A DNA stretch of 64,000 bases from Mercurialis annua (Eukaryota; Streptophyta; Magnoliopsida; Malpighiales; Euphorbiaceae), in assembly GCF_937616625.2 (NCBI RefSeq), contig NC_065570.1, positions 9,124,001 through 9,188,000 on the forward strand, in the 5' to 3' direction. Position numbers and translations under genes: made by a program. The notes under the pieces are model-generated. The model searched no databases and was not told the origin of the DNA. It saw only the letters and a program-made list of their open reading frames with translations. How positions within the stretch are numbered: position 1 is the first letter of the stretch; each line of letters opens with the position of its first letter. Below are positions 38,484-49,606 of this stretch, piece by piece.

Positions 38484-41400
38484 ATGGTCATGTCGTCCGG
38501 TTGTCCCACCACCACCGCCACCGCAACCGCCGCCTCCACCAACGTCAGCCCAAGTAGCCACGCAGCAGGACCCACCATAGCCGCCACCACCACCAGACGA
38601 CGAGTGGACGCCACCTGCGTCAGCAGCACGGCGGCGGCGGTTGCCAACAACAGCATTGATAAACCAACCAATAATTTCGATCATGTGAATTTCGACTCGG
38701 AGGAAGAAGACAACAGCAATCCCAACGGCTCTTCTACTGGGCCCTACCACCACCACCACCACTACCACCACCATCACTACCATCACCACCATCCGGTGAT
38801 CAGGCATTTGTTGCTACGTAGGAAACTGTTCTTTTTTCTACCGGAGGGTTGGGTGCTCGGGCTGGAAGATGGGTGCCATTGGATGATGCAGTGCATGACC
38901 TCCGGGAAGAATTTTGGCCGGAAAATATTTGCGTTTTTGATGCTGATGGTGGTTTTTTCTGTGTTTGTTAAAGTTTCGATTGTGGATCATCATGTTCTTG
39001 ATTTTAAGAGGAAATTTAGTAATAGAGAGTTAATTATTACTAATTATCATAATGATGCTTCTGTTATTCAAAATAATATCGTCTCTGAGATTAATGACGC
39101 GTCTACTGAACCCTCCAAGCCAATGCGGACGCTGGACAGATTAAAGGTAAGTCGTCTGTTTTATATTCGATTTAATGAAATTTGATGAATTATTTTAAAA
39201 AAAAATGGGTTTTGCAAGTTTTTTTCAAATTAAATTATTGAATTTTTCTGTCTAATTGAAATTAATCTTGATTTTGCATAAACTCTCATTTTTAGCATAT
39301 TTTATTTAATAATTATTGGTATGGCAATGAAGTTCAGACAAGAGAATTTTTAATTTGCGTGTGAGTGTGTGCTGTTAATGGTGGACTTTGAATTGTTGGT
39401 GGTACAAGAAGTGGGTCGCAGCTAGTGCATTGAATTTTAGTGATGGCTTTGGATATTAGCCTATGCACAAATTTGTTAATTAAGTATGGCCAAAACTTTA
39501 TGGCTTGGTTACTTTTAAAATCACAAATTTTAATAGCGTATTTTGTAATTTTAACACAAAATTTCAATTTTAATATTATCCGACATCAATTTTTTAACTT
39601 GCAATTTTAAAAATCTAAGTAATTTTCTATGGAAAAAATGCTGATGTAAATGCTAAAATAATGTTTATTCCAATATCCACATCGGCATTTTTTTAAGAGA
39701 AAATTGCTAATTGGCAAAATTGAAAATTCGTGTTAAAACTCAAAACACGATAAAGTTTATAAAGTTTTGAAGCTATTAAGGCAAACTTTATTATGTATAT
39801 ATGTTATTTCTTGACACTGTCACTTTCAATGTTGTTTCTTGCAGACCCCAGAAATTTGGATGAAACCCAATAGTGACAGTTACTTTCAATGCATAGGTCG
39901 GCCAAGGAATCAAATAAGTATGTTAGAAAGTTCTAAACTTTGGTTATACTAATTAATTATCTTTGATTTTGATGATTCATTAGGCTTACTCGTCTCTGTT
40001 GAATTTTCAATTCTTTTTTTAGAGTCAAAAAAGACAAATGGGTACCTTATTGTTCATGCTAATGGTGGACTAAATCAAATGAGAACAGGAGTGAGTTTTT
40101 TTTATTCTCTTTTTAAAAAAATTATTAATCTGACAAGTGTCATAATCCTGATTGCTAATTTTATTTAATTGGTGTGTGTATGCAGATTTGTGATATGGTT
40201 GCTGTTGCCAAGTTGATGAATGCAAGTCTTGTTCTTCCTTCTCTTGATCATGATTCTTTTTGGACTGATCCAAGGTAATTAGTATTTGCTAATCTAATTA
40301 TTAATGAACATTTTTAGATATTTTTAATTAATTTTTTAATTCATCTGCAGCACTTTCAAGGACATTTTTGATTGGAGGCATTTCATAGAATCCTTGAAGG
40401 ATGATGTTGATATTGTAGAGTATTTGCCACCCAATTATTCAGCAAAAAAGCCCTATTTAAAGGCTCCTATTTCCTGGTCTAAGGTAGCATTAGTATTTGG
40501 AATCACTGTGTTTAGAACTTGGGTTCCTTCTTAATTGTTGTTAAAGATCATGTCCTTTCATATCAGGCTAGCTATTACAGAGGAGAGATGGCATTGTTAT
40601 TAAAGAAGCACAAGGTGATCAAGTTCACCCATACTGATTCAAGGCTGGCTAATAATGGCCTTGCATTCTCTATTCAGAAGCTGAGGTGCCGTGCTAATTA
40701 TGAAGCGCTCCGGTATTCCCAGGAGATCGAGGATCTCGGCAAGATATTGGTTGATAGACTAAGGAATAACAGCGAACCTTATGTCGCTCTGCACTTAAGG
40801 TACCCTCTCTTAGTAAAAGTATTCAACAAACGAACCAAATCGAATAAACCAAAGTGAACCGACAATCGAATAAATCAAAGTATAATTTTAGTTTGGTTTG
40901 GTTTGATTCGGTTTGAATTGAATGTTCACACCTAGTTGTAGTCTAGCTATATTTGCTTATTTGGGTGAGTTAATTGGCAAACTAACTAGCTAAGCCGATG
41001 ATGACTAGGTACGAGAAAGACATGCTTTCTTTCACTGGCTGTAACCACAATCTCACAGCAGGAGAGGCTGAGGAACTCAGGGATATGAGATACAAAGTCC
41101 AGCATTGGAAGGAGAAAGAGATCGACAGCAAAGAACGGCGACTTCAAGGGGGATGTCCAATGTCTCCAAGAGAAGCCGCTATGTTTCTTAAAGCCATGGG
41201 CTACCCTTCCACTACGACTATATACATTGTTGCAGGAGAAATATACGGTAGCAATAGCATGACAGCTTTTCGAGCAGAGTTCCCAAATGTTTTTACTCAT
41301 TCTACCCTAGCAACAGCAGAAGAGCTAGAACCATTCGCACATTATCAGAATCGCCTCGCTGCCTTGGATCATATCGTGGCACTTGAAAGCGATGTTTTTG

Positions 41401-41850
41401 TTTATACATATGACGGAAATATGGCCAAGGCAGTTCAGGGGCATAGGAGGTTCGAAGGTTTTCGAAAGACCATCAACCCCGACAGGTTCGATAAACTAGT
41501 TGACTTCTATTTAACATCAAATCAATTACTCTTTCATCTTAATTGAATGGTTGTCTAACATTTTTCGTATTAACTTCTCCTGTTGCAGACAAAATTTTGT
41601 TTCATTGATCGATCAGTTTGATGACGGTACATTATCTTGGGAAGAATTCTCTTCAAAAGTTAGAAGTTCTCATTCCACCAGGCTTGGATCTCCATATCTT
41701 AGACAAGTAGGAGAATCACCGAGGCTGGAAGAGAACTTCTATGCAAACCCTTTTCCTGGCTGTGTATGTAACAAATCCCAGGAGCATTTAACCAACCTCA
41801 AGTTTGACCCCATGGTAAAACCAACTATGGAGGCTGCATCACAAAGATAG
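38484..41850 (+). CDS. O-fucosyltransferase-family protein (type II Golgi membrane protein), 8 exons, 665 aa
   Basis: Exons: 38484-39146, 39845-39917, 40023-40090, 40186-40274, 40351-40483, 40567-40799, 41009-41485 and 41589-41850. All are GT-AG and the phases join. The in-frame TTG at 38466 was not taken; the first ATG is 38484. The low-complexity Thr/Ala-rich N-terminus carries a histidine tract (residues about 89-103, thirteen His and two Tyr). One membrane anchor, [19 protein letters not shown], lies near 149-167. The lumenal O-FucT domain has [68 protein letters not shown], and [22 protein letters not shown]-fucose-dependent transfer is the family assumption; the acceptor is unknown. Golgi location is inferred from the type II topology. 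Confidence 0.93.
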
Positions 41851-43418
41851 TGGGTAAATTTGGCGTTTCCGTCCATTTTTCGACACTATCGCAGAATCAG
41901 TGTCTGCATTGAGCGGCTTTTGCCTAGAGAAGGGACTGGAGTAGCCAGGAGTAGGGTGAAAAAGTCCTGAGGTTTCTCATACTATACATACAGAAGACAC
42001 ATGTCTATTTTTTTTGTTTTTTGGGGTTTAGATAGAGGATTTAACCAGAAAATTAGGAGGGGGTAGAAGATGAATTATAATTGTTAGGTGAATCAGGTTA
42101 GCAACACAGGCATGGAATGAAATTCCATTTGGATTTGGAGCTAAAGATTGTTCATTTATTCATTATTTCAGAGAATACAATCATATATTATTCTTTCCTT
42201 TTTACAGTTGATTGTTGCCCTATCTGGCTTGATTACAGTTGAATGTAATATGATACCTGGATATGGTTCATGAGAGAAAAACAAAGTGTGCTTTGAATAT
42301 ACAAAACAAAAATTATTACAGCATTTGTCTACATGTTCAAATTTTGATGAGGTTCTAATAGCAGTTGTCTGATAAATCTGCAAATTTATGTTATTGGGAG
42401 CAAATTTAGTATGCTTTATATTTTTCGAAAGGTGCCTTCAATGGTCACTTTATTTTTTACATAGTAAATATTATTATTTGTCCACATATTACCATTAGAT
42501 TAATAACAAACATTTTCAGCCAATGGTATAATAATATAAAAAACAAAACAAAGCAACCACTAAACAGGTTTAGTGAAGATTCGCTTATGCAGGCAAGCTG
42601 CAATTCATTTAATCAGATAAAAAATTGAAAAATACAAGGGATATGACACTTTTGGGGAGTTCTGAAAGAAAGTTTCAAGTTTTCAGAATTAAAAAAAATA
42701 TGTTTAGACAGATTCACGTGACGGACGTAAGGCTGATAGAATTGGAAGCAGCTTTTGATCCCAAGTTATTTCAAATTTTCAACAGCTTTACGATGAGTCT
42801 AGGTAATGCAAGGAAGCAGGAAATAAAGCAGCAGCATCAGCAGATTAACAAAGATTCTAGCATCAAAACTACACCAAATAATTTTGGCAACCTAATGTGC
42901 ACATCTAGTCTAATAAGAATTTAATACCTTAACTAAGATCCAACAATTCACGACAAAGCTGTCAGGTCATTGCTAAAGTAGGCACAATCATATGGTCAAG
43001 ACATGGTTCGTCCTTTGATGCAGCTATGCCAAATAATGGTGCAACAGTTTCATGCAAAAGTGCTCTGCGCTTATGACTCCCGAAGCAAGGTGATGGAAAA
43101 TCTCGAAGCAAATTCAACAAGTTAAATTTTCTTAGTATTTGAATATTTCAATCACAAAAATGGTTGTGCTTCAATGACAAGAGAAAAATGCACATTTGAT
43201 GCTCCTATATGCACATTATCAAATACTCAACAATTATAGCACTTCGAGTAGAAATTTAACCTGGAGAGAGAGCCATCAGAATAAACTCTATGATATCTTC
43301 TCCAAATCTAAATTCTCTCTTGATCTGGACCGAGAAGGAAAAATTCCTACATCACGGGAGGATCTTGCTAGAAAAACTCATCCATGGATGTTTTGAGTCT
43401 CTTATTCCGAAATCTAAA
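41851..43418. other. Intergenic region between convergent O-fucosyltransferase and FLN1 genes
   Basis: Both genes end into this interval, so it should hold two 3' UTRs. A 99-codon open frame at 42625-42924 on the plus strand and a 66-codon one at 43196-43396 have no homology I recognise. No repeat with clear ends. Confidence 0.4.
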
Positions 43419-45365
43419 CTACCACATTGAAGGGACATAAACCTGTTCTTTCAAATTCTGCGTTGCACTCTCAGTAGGAAAACCTCTAACAGCACCAATA
43501 GTCCATTGTGCTATAATTCCTGCTGCAACCGCAAAGCGAAGCTGCCTCTCCAAAATATCTTGATCTTCAAACATCTCAGGGCAAATAGTAAGCTTTCTCA
43601 TCATAGCAGCCACAATAGCATCACCAGATCCAGTTCTATCACATGTGAATGGCGTTATAAGCACATCTTCTGTTCCAACCACAACACCATCAAAAGAAGG
43701 GGTATAATAATGAATCCTAATTGTTCCATCAGTCACAACCAAAAGCTTAAGTCCATCATGCCACAATGGAGAAATTTCCTCAGGAGTATAATGATAGTAA
43801 TCTCGCCTGTTCTTGGTTTGCTCGTAGTTTTCAGCATAATATTGTGGCGTGTAATTCCTTTTCCTCTCATAATAATCTTCATCCAAGAGATATTCTAGTT
43901 CTCTCCTTGAAACCTCAATCACATCAGCCTCATTCCAAGCTTTCTTGATGACTTGCCAAGTCTCCTCACGAGATTTCCAGAGAGGCAACGGCAAATTTGG
44001 ATCAAAAAATATAAGCCCTCCAAACTTTTTAGACAATTTGATGGCTCTAAAGAGAGTGGATTCCATGGAAGGCGACGTTAGAACTTCTGAATTAAAGTGG
44101 AACATCCTAGCCTGCATTACACATTGGTAAGTATAATAGATCAACACAGCTACTCAGCAAATTAAACAATCAAAATTTGACCAATATAGCGGATTCTCTC
44201 CAAAACTATTGGTGATTAGCATAGCTTGTTAAATTTTGCATATTGGGCTTCACACATAAATTACTACCAATGTGAAAAATGTTTTTGTTTTTCGTATAAT
44301 TGGTTCCTACTAGTATAGGTGTAGCACGAAAATATAAATGCCGAAACAGGAAACATGGAAACAAAAAATGACAAAACCGCATCTTTTTTTAAATGAATAC
44401 ATTATAAATATAGAGTTCCGGAGTTTGAAATGCATTTCCATTTCCAAAGGCAGACTCGACAAGTTTCCGTGCAACATCGATCCACTGAACTTAAATTTAT
44501 TGGCAACCCATACGAGAATCTAAAAACAGCAAATTATGCAAAATTCAAATAATTCTCAATACAATTTGATGCTCTTTACCTCTTTAAGCACGGAAAGATT
44601 CAATTCCGAAGCAAGAAGCGAATCCTCAGCAGCTTCTTTAACCATCTCCATCTTCATCTTACCATCATCACCAAATTTAACCTTCATAAAACTACAAGCC
44701 GTTTTAACACTCTCATCAAACTTAACAGCTCTGGTCTGCACTCTCTCTTTATTCATCATCAACACAAGCTCCTCCCCAAAATCATCATTCCCAACTTTCC
44801 CCATAAACGCAGCCCTCCCTCCCAGCCTGACATGAGATATGGCCACGTTGGACGGGGACCCACCGGGGGCCCTCACAAACTCAGGAGGGTCCCACTGAAG
44901 CATCTTCCACTGAGAGTAAATATCCGGGTGCATCTGGTTATCATGGACCCGAACGGTGGGCACAAATTCTTTCTGTACAGCGCCGAAGCAGCAGATTAGC
45001 GGAGGATTGTCGTAAGGGAAATCAACCCCGTCGTCAAAATCTTCTACATCGTCGCTAATTGTGTCGTTATTTTTTTCAGGCTGGGTTTTTTTGGAAGTTT
45101 TTGAAGATGAAGATGAAGAAGTGGGTTTCTTCTTGCGGCCACGGCGAGAGGGTTTTGGGGATTCAATGGCTCCATTGTCGGAGTCGCCATTAATGGAAGG
45201 TGAAGCTGAAGGTGAAGCTTGCGGTGGTTTTAATTGATGATAATGTAAGTTAAAAATGTGTTTAAAATTGTGGGTTTTTAGGGATTGTGGGAATTGAGAA
45301 GTGGGATCGATAGGGTTTAAGAAAAGAGAGTGATGAAGATTTGGAAGTAGAAGACAAGTAGCCAT
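43419..45365 (-). CDS. FLN1: Fructokinase-like 1, chloroplastic (pfkB family; plastid nucleoid/PEP-associated), 2 exons, 492 aa
   Basis: Exons: 45365-44580 and 44111-43419, GT-AG, phase 0. A Ser/His-rich transit-peptide-like start (MATCLLLPNLHHSLFLNP) leads into a low-complexity region with a basic RRGRKKK and an acidic stretch. The pfkB domain runs from about residue 122 (PLICCFGAV) through APGGSPSNVAISHVRLGG and FMGKVGNDDFG. The C-terminal signature is CDRTGSGDAIVA, and the protein ends NLKEQVYVPSMW, as in FLN1. The pfkB catalytic GAGD motif is GSGD here (423-426); FLN proteins are thought to act structurally in the plastid-encoded RNA polymerase complex with thioredoxin z rather than as sugar kinases (family knowledge). 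The gene is divergent from Yos1, with the ATG about 325 bp from the end of the Yos1 leader exon. Confidence 0.95.
44330..44476. mobile_element. Small inverted-terminus element (GCACGGAAA family) in the FLN1 intron
   Basis: The left end is GTAGCACGAAAAT and the right end GACAAGTTTCCGTGCAACA. The interior shares TATAAATATAGAGTTCCGGAG with the other intronic copies. Confidence 0.65.
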
Positions 45366-45690
45366 GGAGGGGTTTTTAGTTCAACAAATGTCTGAGGGTT
45401 TATCCAATTTTGAATTATTTATTCAATCGGGTCGGGTTAATAATTAAAAGATGCAGTACAATTAAATTACATATCCGACGGCAAGTAAGGCACGGGATAT
45501 CGCAAGTAAGTGTCATTTGAACCGTTGGATAATTAGACGATGACGTGGTAAACAAAACATAAAAGAATGAAGACGAAAGTTGAGCATTAGTCTGATCTGG
45601 TGTCGTTTTGAAGTTCTTTTCCCCTAATTTGGCGTCGCGTGAGGGTTTCATTTTCTGTAAGAATTGCGGGTACTGCTGTGGTTCTGTAAG
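45366..45690. promoter_or_regulatory. Bidirectional promoter between FLN1 (-) and Yos1 (+), with ACGT-core element
   Basis: Only about 325 bp separate the FLN1 start codon and the end of the Yos1 leader exon (donor at 45690/45691). TGACGTGG, a bZIP-type ACGT-core element, lies at 45541-45548. No clear TATA box is present on either strand. Transcription starts are not determined. Confidence 0.5.
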
Positions 45691-46314
45691 GTAAGAACTC
45701 TTAATTTTGGGTTTAATTGTAATAGATGGCGATTTGTTTTTAGAGTTGGTGCTGTTTTTCTTCTTAAGTATTAATTGCAACAAAAAACCAGTTTTTTTTC
45801 GCTTTAATCTGGAAATTAGCTGATCGTTAGTTCATTGAACTTCCGTATTTTAACTTGATTGATATGTTCATCGGTAACTGCTCTTTTCGACTGTTTAGTG
45901 CTACTTGTTTGCATTTTGAGCCCATTCAGTGATCAGAAAGTTTGATGTTTAGAGGGAAAAAATGATGTTGGAAGGGGTAGGAGGACAGTCGGTAATAACC
46001 GGTCAGTCCGCCCTTTAGTTTTGCTTTCGACCCCATTTAGTAGAATCTATAAGACAGATTTGTACCATGCTGTTAACCCGAGCAAAATTTAATCTACCCT
46101 TTGTGTAACACTGGTGTGCATGTCGAATAAGGCGTATGTAATGTATGAACATTTTTGAGTCTCTAGAATATGTAAGTTGAGAAGTTGAGTTCTGTTTTCT
46201 AGTTGGAATGGGGTTAAGTTTGTATTCATTGTAGTTTCTTCAACTTCTGCCCTGCTCTTTTTAAACTCCTCATTTTTTGATGAGAAAAAGTGACACGTAA
46301 TGCTCTTGTTGCAG
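45691..46314 (+). other. 5' UTR intron of the Yos1-like gene
   Basis: Donor CTGTAAG/GTAAGA at 45690/45691 and acceptor TTGTTGCAG ending at 46314 enclose 624 bp. The coding start follows 54 bp later at 46369. The inner part of this intron is duplicated at 49463-50400. Confidence 0.65.
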
Positions 46315-46368
46315 ATTAGTTCGTGTTTATCCCGAAACTGAGGCAGCGGAACCTTGATTGTGCGGGGA

Positions 46369-46602
46369 ATGGGTTTCTGGACTTTTCTAGAAGGGCTTCT
46401 GATGTTTGCAAATACATTAGCGATACTGAACGAAGACAGGTTCCTTGCTCCAAGGGGATGGACACTGGTTGAACTTCAAGCCAGTCGAAGAAATTCAATT
46501 AAAGGGCAGATTATTGGACTCGTACACGCTTGCCAGTTCATGAGACTGCCACTCATACTTTTCAACATCATCATTATCACGGTGAAGCTGTTTTCTGGCT
46601 GA
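46369..46602 (+). CDS. YOS1: Yos1-like / IER3IP1-type ER-Golgi transport protein, 77 aa, single coding exon
   Basis: The protein is MGFWTFLEGLLMFANTLAIL, then NEDRFLAPRGWTLVEL, then IKGQIIGLVHACQFMRLPLI, ending FNIIIITVKLFSG. This is the full length and pattern of the Yos1/IER3IP1 family: an N-terminal membrane helix, the NEDRFL motif, and a C-terminal helix. Family members are small ER/Golgi membrane proteins that support ER-to-Golgi vesicle transport in complex with Yip-family proteins. The true ATG is 46369; an upstream in-frame TTG at 46354 is not a start. The gene lies head to head with FLN1 and about 560 bp from the 3' end of the convergent SOUL gene. Confidence 0.93.
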   Translation: MGFWTFLEGLLMFANTLAILNEDRFLAPRGWTLVELQASRRNSIKGQIIGLVHACQFMRLPLILFNIIIITVKLFSG

Positions 46603-47166
46603 GGTTGAACAGCATGTACACTGAATTTCAAAGAAGCCTCATTTACTGGGGGATTTTGTACGATAATACCATGTTGGACTCTCTGATATAGCATTGAATG
46701 TAAAAGAAGGTATTATTCTTGTTGATCTGTTAGCCTTTTCAATTTCTAGACTTGTTTTATTAAGTATGAAAATTTATTGCTAGTTGTTATGGTTTGGGTG
46801 TAATCAAGTCGAAATACCGTTATGCTCGAACATGAGTCGTTTTTAAAATACGAAGTTCAAAACTCACTCTTCTTTAAGATGTGATTCTTCAAATTTGAAG
46901 GGTCATACCTGTTATGGAAACACTAGCAAATTCAATTATGAACCTTTATAAAATGCTCAAATAATGTGCGTCTTTCCAACTTTTAAGTAAAAATCTCAAA
47001 CAAATTCTCTATATATATACAAATTACCCATTTAAATAAGAACTGGTCTATTATAATGAAAGTATCACAATACTGTTCTGCTTAGGAATTAAAAAAGAAG
47101 TAATTTTACAACAATAAATCCATAATATTTATGCAGAAATGAGCCAATAATGTGAATCAATGATGA
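46603..47166. other. Convergent 3' UTR region of Yos1 and SOUL copy 1
   Basis: No gene. It contains the 3' flank of Yos1 and a short GACTCGTTTTTAAAATACGA motif stretch (46800-46870). The whole interval has a diverged duplicate at about 50481-51036. Confidence 0.5.
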
Positions 47167-47775
47167 TCATTCGATTGGTATCATAACCTCATTAGTCCTA
47201 AAAGGAGGCAAAGTCCAAGGTGGATTGTACCTTGCCAATACAAACTCACCGATCACTTTATACCCATCTCCGGCCAACTTCTCTTTCAGCATCTCAACCT
47301 TTTCCTGCACCACCTCCTCCGATGCTATGCCGCTAAACTTCACCACCCCATACTTCTTCTCCCCCTCTTCCCTTATCACCACTCTCTCATCCGTCGGCTT
47401 TGGTGCATCCTCAGCTTTTGTGTACTTGGCAGGCAATGAGAACTGCATGGTGACCATCTTCTTCTCTTCTCCGCCTTCCTTTGTCAGAACAGGAGCAGTC
47501 ATCTCAATCTTTTCGCTTTCACCGCCAGTTTTGGTTATGACTGGAGCCGTCATGGCTATTTTTTCAGGCTTTGTATTTTGTGGATCGCCAAAAGCACCGA
47601 TGTATTTAGCAAGCACGGAGAATCCGCCATCTTTGTCGCCTTTGAATTGGGATGGATCGTACGTGAGTTCAGCGAGAACAGCCGGTGGATATTTTCTGAT
47701 TTCGTATCCACTCAAAGACTTGATCACTTCATATTTGGGGGTTTCAACAGCAATTCTTCCGAGAATTTGTCCCAT
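47167..47775 (-). CDS. SOUL haem-binding family protein, copy 1, intronless, 202 aa
   Basis: A single exon. It starts MGQILGRIAVETPKYEVIKS and GYEIRKYPPAVLAELTYD, and ends FVLARYNPPWTLPPFRTNEV, MIPIE. This is a complete SOUL/HBP domain. It contains the tandem motif KIAMTAPVITK...KIEMTAPVLTK also seen in Arabidopsis SOUL-1-type proteins (from memory). SOUL proteins bind haem or tetrapyrroles; the plant role is not settled. No transit peptide or signal is seen, so cytosolic location is inferred. It lies in the duplicated unit, about 91 percent identical to the copy at 51037-51645 by eye. Confidence 0.95.
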   Translation of the reverse strand: MGQILGRIAVETPKYEVIKSLSGYEIRKYPPAVLAELTYDPSQFKGDKDGGFSVLAKYIGAFGDPQNTKPEKIAMTAPVITKTGGESEKIEMTAPVLTKEGGEEKKMVTMQFSLPAKYTKAEDAPKPTDERVVIREEGEKKYGVVKFSGIASEEVVQEKVEMLKEKLAGDGYKVIGEFVLARYNPPWTLPPFRTNEVMIPIE

Positions 47776-48037
47776 TTATTTGGTGTTTATGTATGTTGAA
47801 CAAGATGGAGGAGATGTTAGTATAGATTATGGAAATGAGCCACTATCGTTTTCTCACATAGGCATAGTAAAAAATGATTGATTAAGATTTTGATGTGCGG
47901 ACTAGTTATCAAAGGAGACTGCTTGGGAAGAGGGTAAGAATGGTTATTTAGAATGAGTGGTTGGATTTTCAAGATGTTAATGTGGTTTTTATTCATCCAC
48001 GAACACATTAAAAAGTTGCGTAAGTAGACCCATGTTT

Positions 48038-48671
48038 GAACAAAGGATCACTTTACCTCCTCAACTTGGCACAAAGTATCAAAAATGTTCAAATTAAAAA
48101 AAACCGATCACTTTTACTCTAAATTTGGCAAACTCGGCTCAAAAACACCTCTATGATGACATGTCACCTTAATTGGAGAGTGGGTTTCTAATTATTCATA
48201 ATTTACTTTAATTAATCATGTGAAGGAGGAGTGTATCAATGAGGAGGAGCAGGTTTGCTCCTCCTTTTGATGAATCCGGAAAAAAAATAAAAAAACATAG
48301 TTTCTTTTGTAAAAAAATATGTAGCGGTGTATAAGTTGGAAGATTACGGTGGTTTGTCGGAAGTATTTTTTTAATTTATTTAGTTTTTTAATAAAAAAAT
48401 TTAAATAGAATTAATTTTTTGGATTTATTTAAACAATTTAAAGTTGAAGGATTTAATTGTATTTTTTGAAACAGGAAAAAAAATGATATAACCCTTCTAT
48501 TTAATTATTTTTATTGTTTTCATTCTTTAATTAATTAAATTGTCAAAAAATAAAATTTTGAAGTACAGTTGAAAACGAAAAATCAAAACAAAGGTACAAA
48601 TGAACTTTTTCCTTAGTCAGGGTATAAACGAAGAAATGTTTCAAGATGAGTTTGTTTTAAGTAATTAAACC
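48038..48671. mobile_element. Chimeric MULE-like element: family A left end, GGCCTAATTACTT-family right end
   Basis: The left end GAACAAAGGATCACTTTACC and following CACCTTAATTGGAGAGTG match family A (1354-2528). From about 48420 to 48671 the sequence instead matches the right part of the element at 55041-55904, ending TTTTAAGTAATTAAACC. Between them is a GGAGGAGCAGG / GCTCCTCC hairpin found in both families. The flanks (CCCATGTTT and TTAAAATTA) do not match, so it is not a simple insertion. It abuts the end of duplication copy 1. Confidence 0.8.
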
Positions 48672-49462
48672 TTAAAATTAAAATAACTTAGTTCTTTTTA
48701 AAAAATATAAAATAACTATTTTATTAAATATAATTATTTTGATATTAGAAAACTATTTTAAATTAATGATTCTGAAATTTCCAAATGCAACCTAAGTAAG
48801 GGTGAATTACGATTATTTTAAGAGCTCAAAATTTGGCAAAAGGTAAAAAAATCTCTAAGTTATTCAAAAAGAACAATAAGCCTTTTAAATTTTTTTTTGG
48901 GCCATTTAAACCCTCGTTGTTTTCAAATTATGCAAAAAGATCCTCTCATTTTTTTGGAAAGAGCATTTTAAACCCATTTAATTTACTTTTGGTACACTTA
49001 CCCTCTCAAATTTTTGGTAAATATTTCAAACATTAAAATTATTTTTGAATAGACGATATGTTCTTCATCAGGAAGAGAGGGCTGTTCTACATTGATCGAA
49101 GAAGACGGCCAGAAAAAAATTCGGCTGTTGAGGTGGTGGTGGCAGGAGAATGGTGGCGGTTAAGGGTGGAGTGCTTATGTTGAATTTGATTGGGTTGGGT
49201 TTGAATGGGTAGGGTGTTTTTAATTTTCTTTAATTAAATTTTTAGGATATTTTGGGTAGCTTGAGTTTGTCTGAGGTGTCAGCTGATATCAGACATGGGA
49301 GCAAGTTTTTATTGGCTCTCACATGAAAAATTGTAGTCACGTTATCATTTTTTTTTAAAATGCCAATTTTTAATTATAAAGTGTTTAGTGAGCACCGCCA
49401 CAAAGATCAGGAGGTTCAGTGATCACAGACACTAAAAATCAAGGTCATGAGTAATTATTAGC
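48672..49462. other. Spacer between the two duplication copies
   Basis: No gene recognised. AT-rich repeats around 48830-49040 are followed by a purine-rich stretch (49060-49210) with GGTGGTGGTGGCAGG-type simple sequence. Confidence 0.4.
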
Positions 49463-49606
49463 TGAATCTATTAGATAGTTTTCATCCGATGCTGTTAACC
49501 GGAACAAAATTTAATTAAACGTCTATGTAACACCAGTATGCATGTCGAATAAGGCGTGCGTAATGTATGAACATTTAGAGTCTCTATAATATGTAAACTA
49601 TGATGC

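Larger units (their letters stand above)
46040..48034. repeat. Segmental duplication, copy 1 (Yos1 + SOUL unit)
   Basis: From GAATCTAT..GCTGTTAACC (about 46045) to AGTTGCG..AAGTAGA (about 48028) this stretch aligns with 49463-51890 in direct orientation. It includes part of the Yos1 leader intron, Yos1 coding and 3' flank, and the whole SOUL gene with about 230 bp of its promoter. Confidence 0.9.

Noticed and set aside
38343..38807. Gly/Val-rich 154-codon open frame on the minus strand
   Set aside because: Antisense shadow of the low-complexity Thr/His-rich first exon of the O-fucosyltransferase gene.
42625..42924. 99-codon plus-strand open frame between the O-fucosyltransferase and FLN1 genes
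   Set aside because: No recognisable homology, no promoter or splice context, in a 3' UTR-like interval. Could be chance.
47225..47881. 218-codon open frame on the plus strand (and a similar one at 51083-51478)
   Set aside because: Antisense of the two SOUL genes; the minus-strand frames carry the conserved domain.
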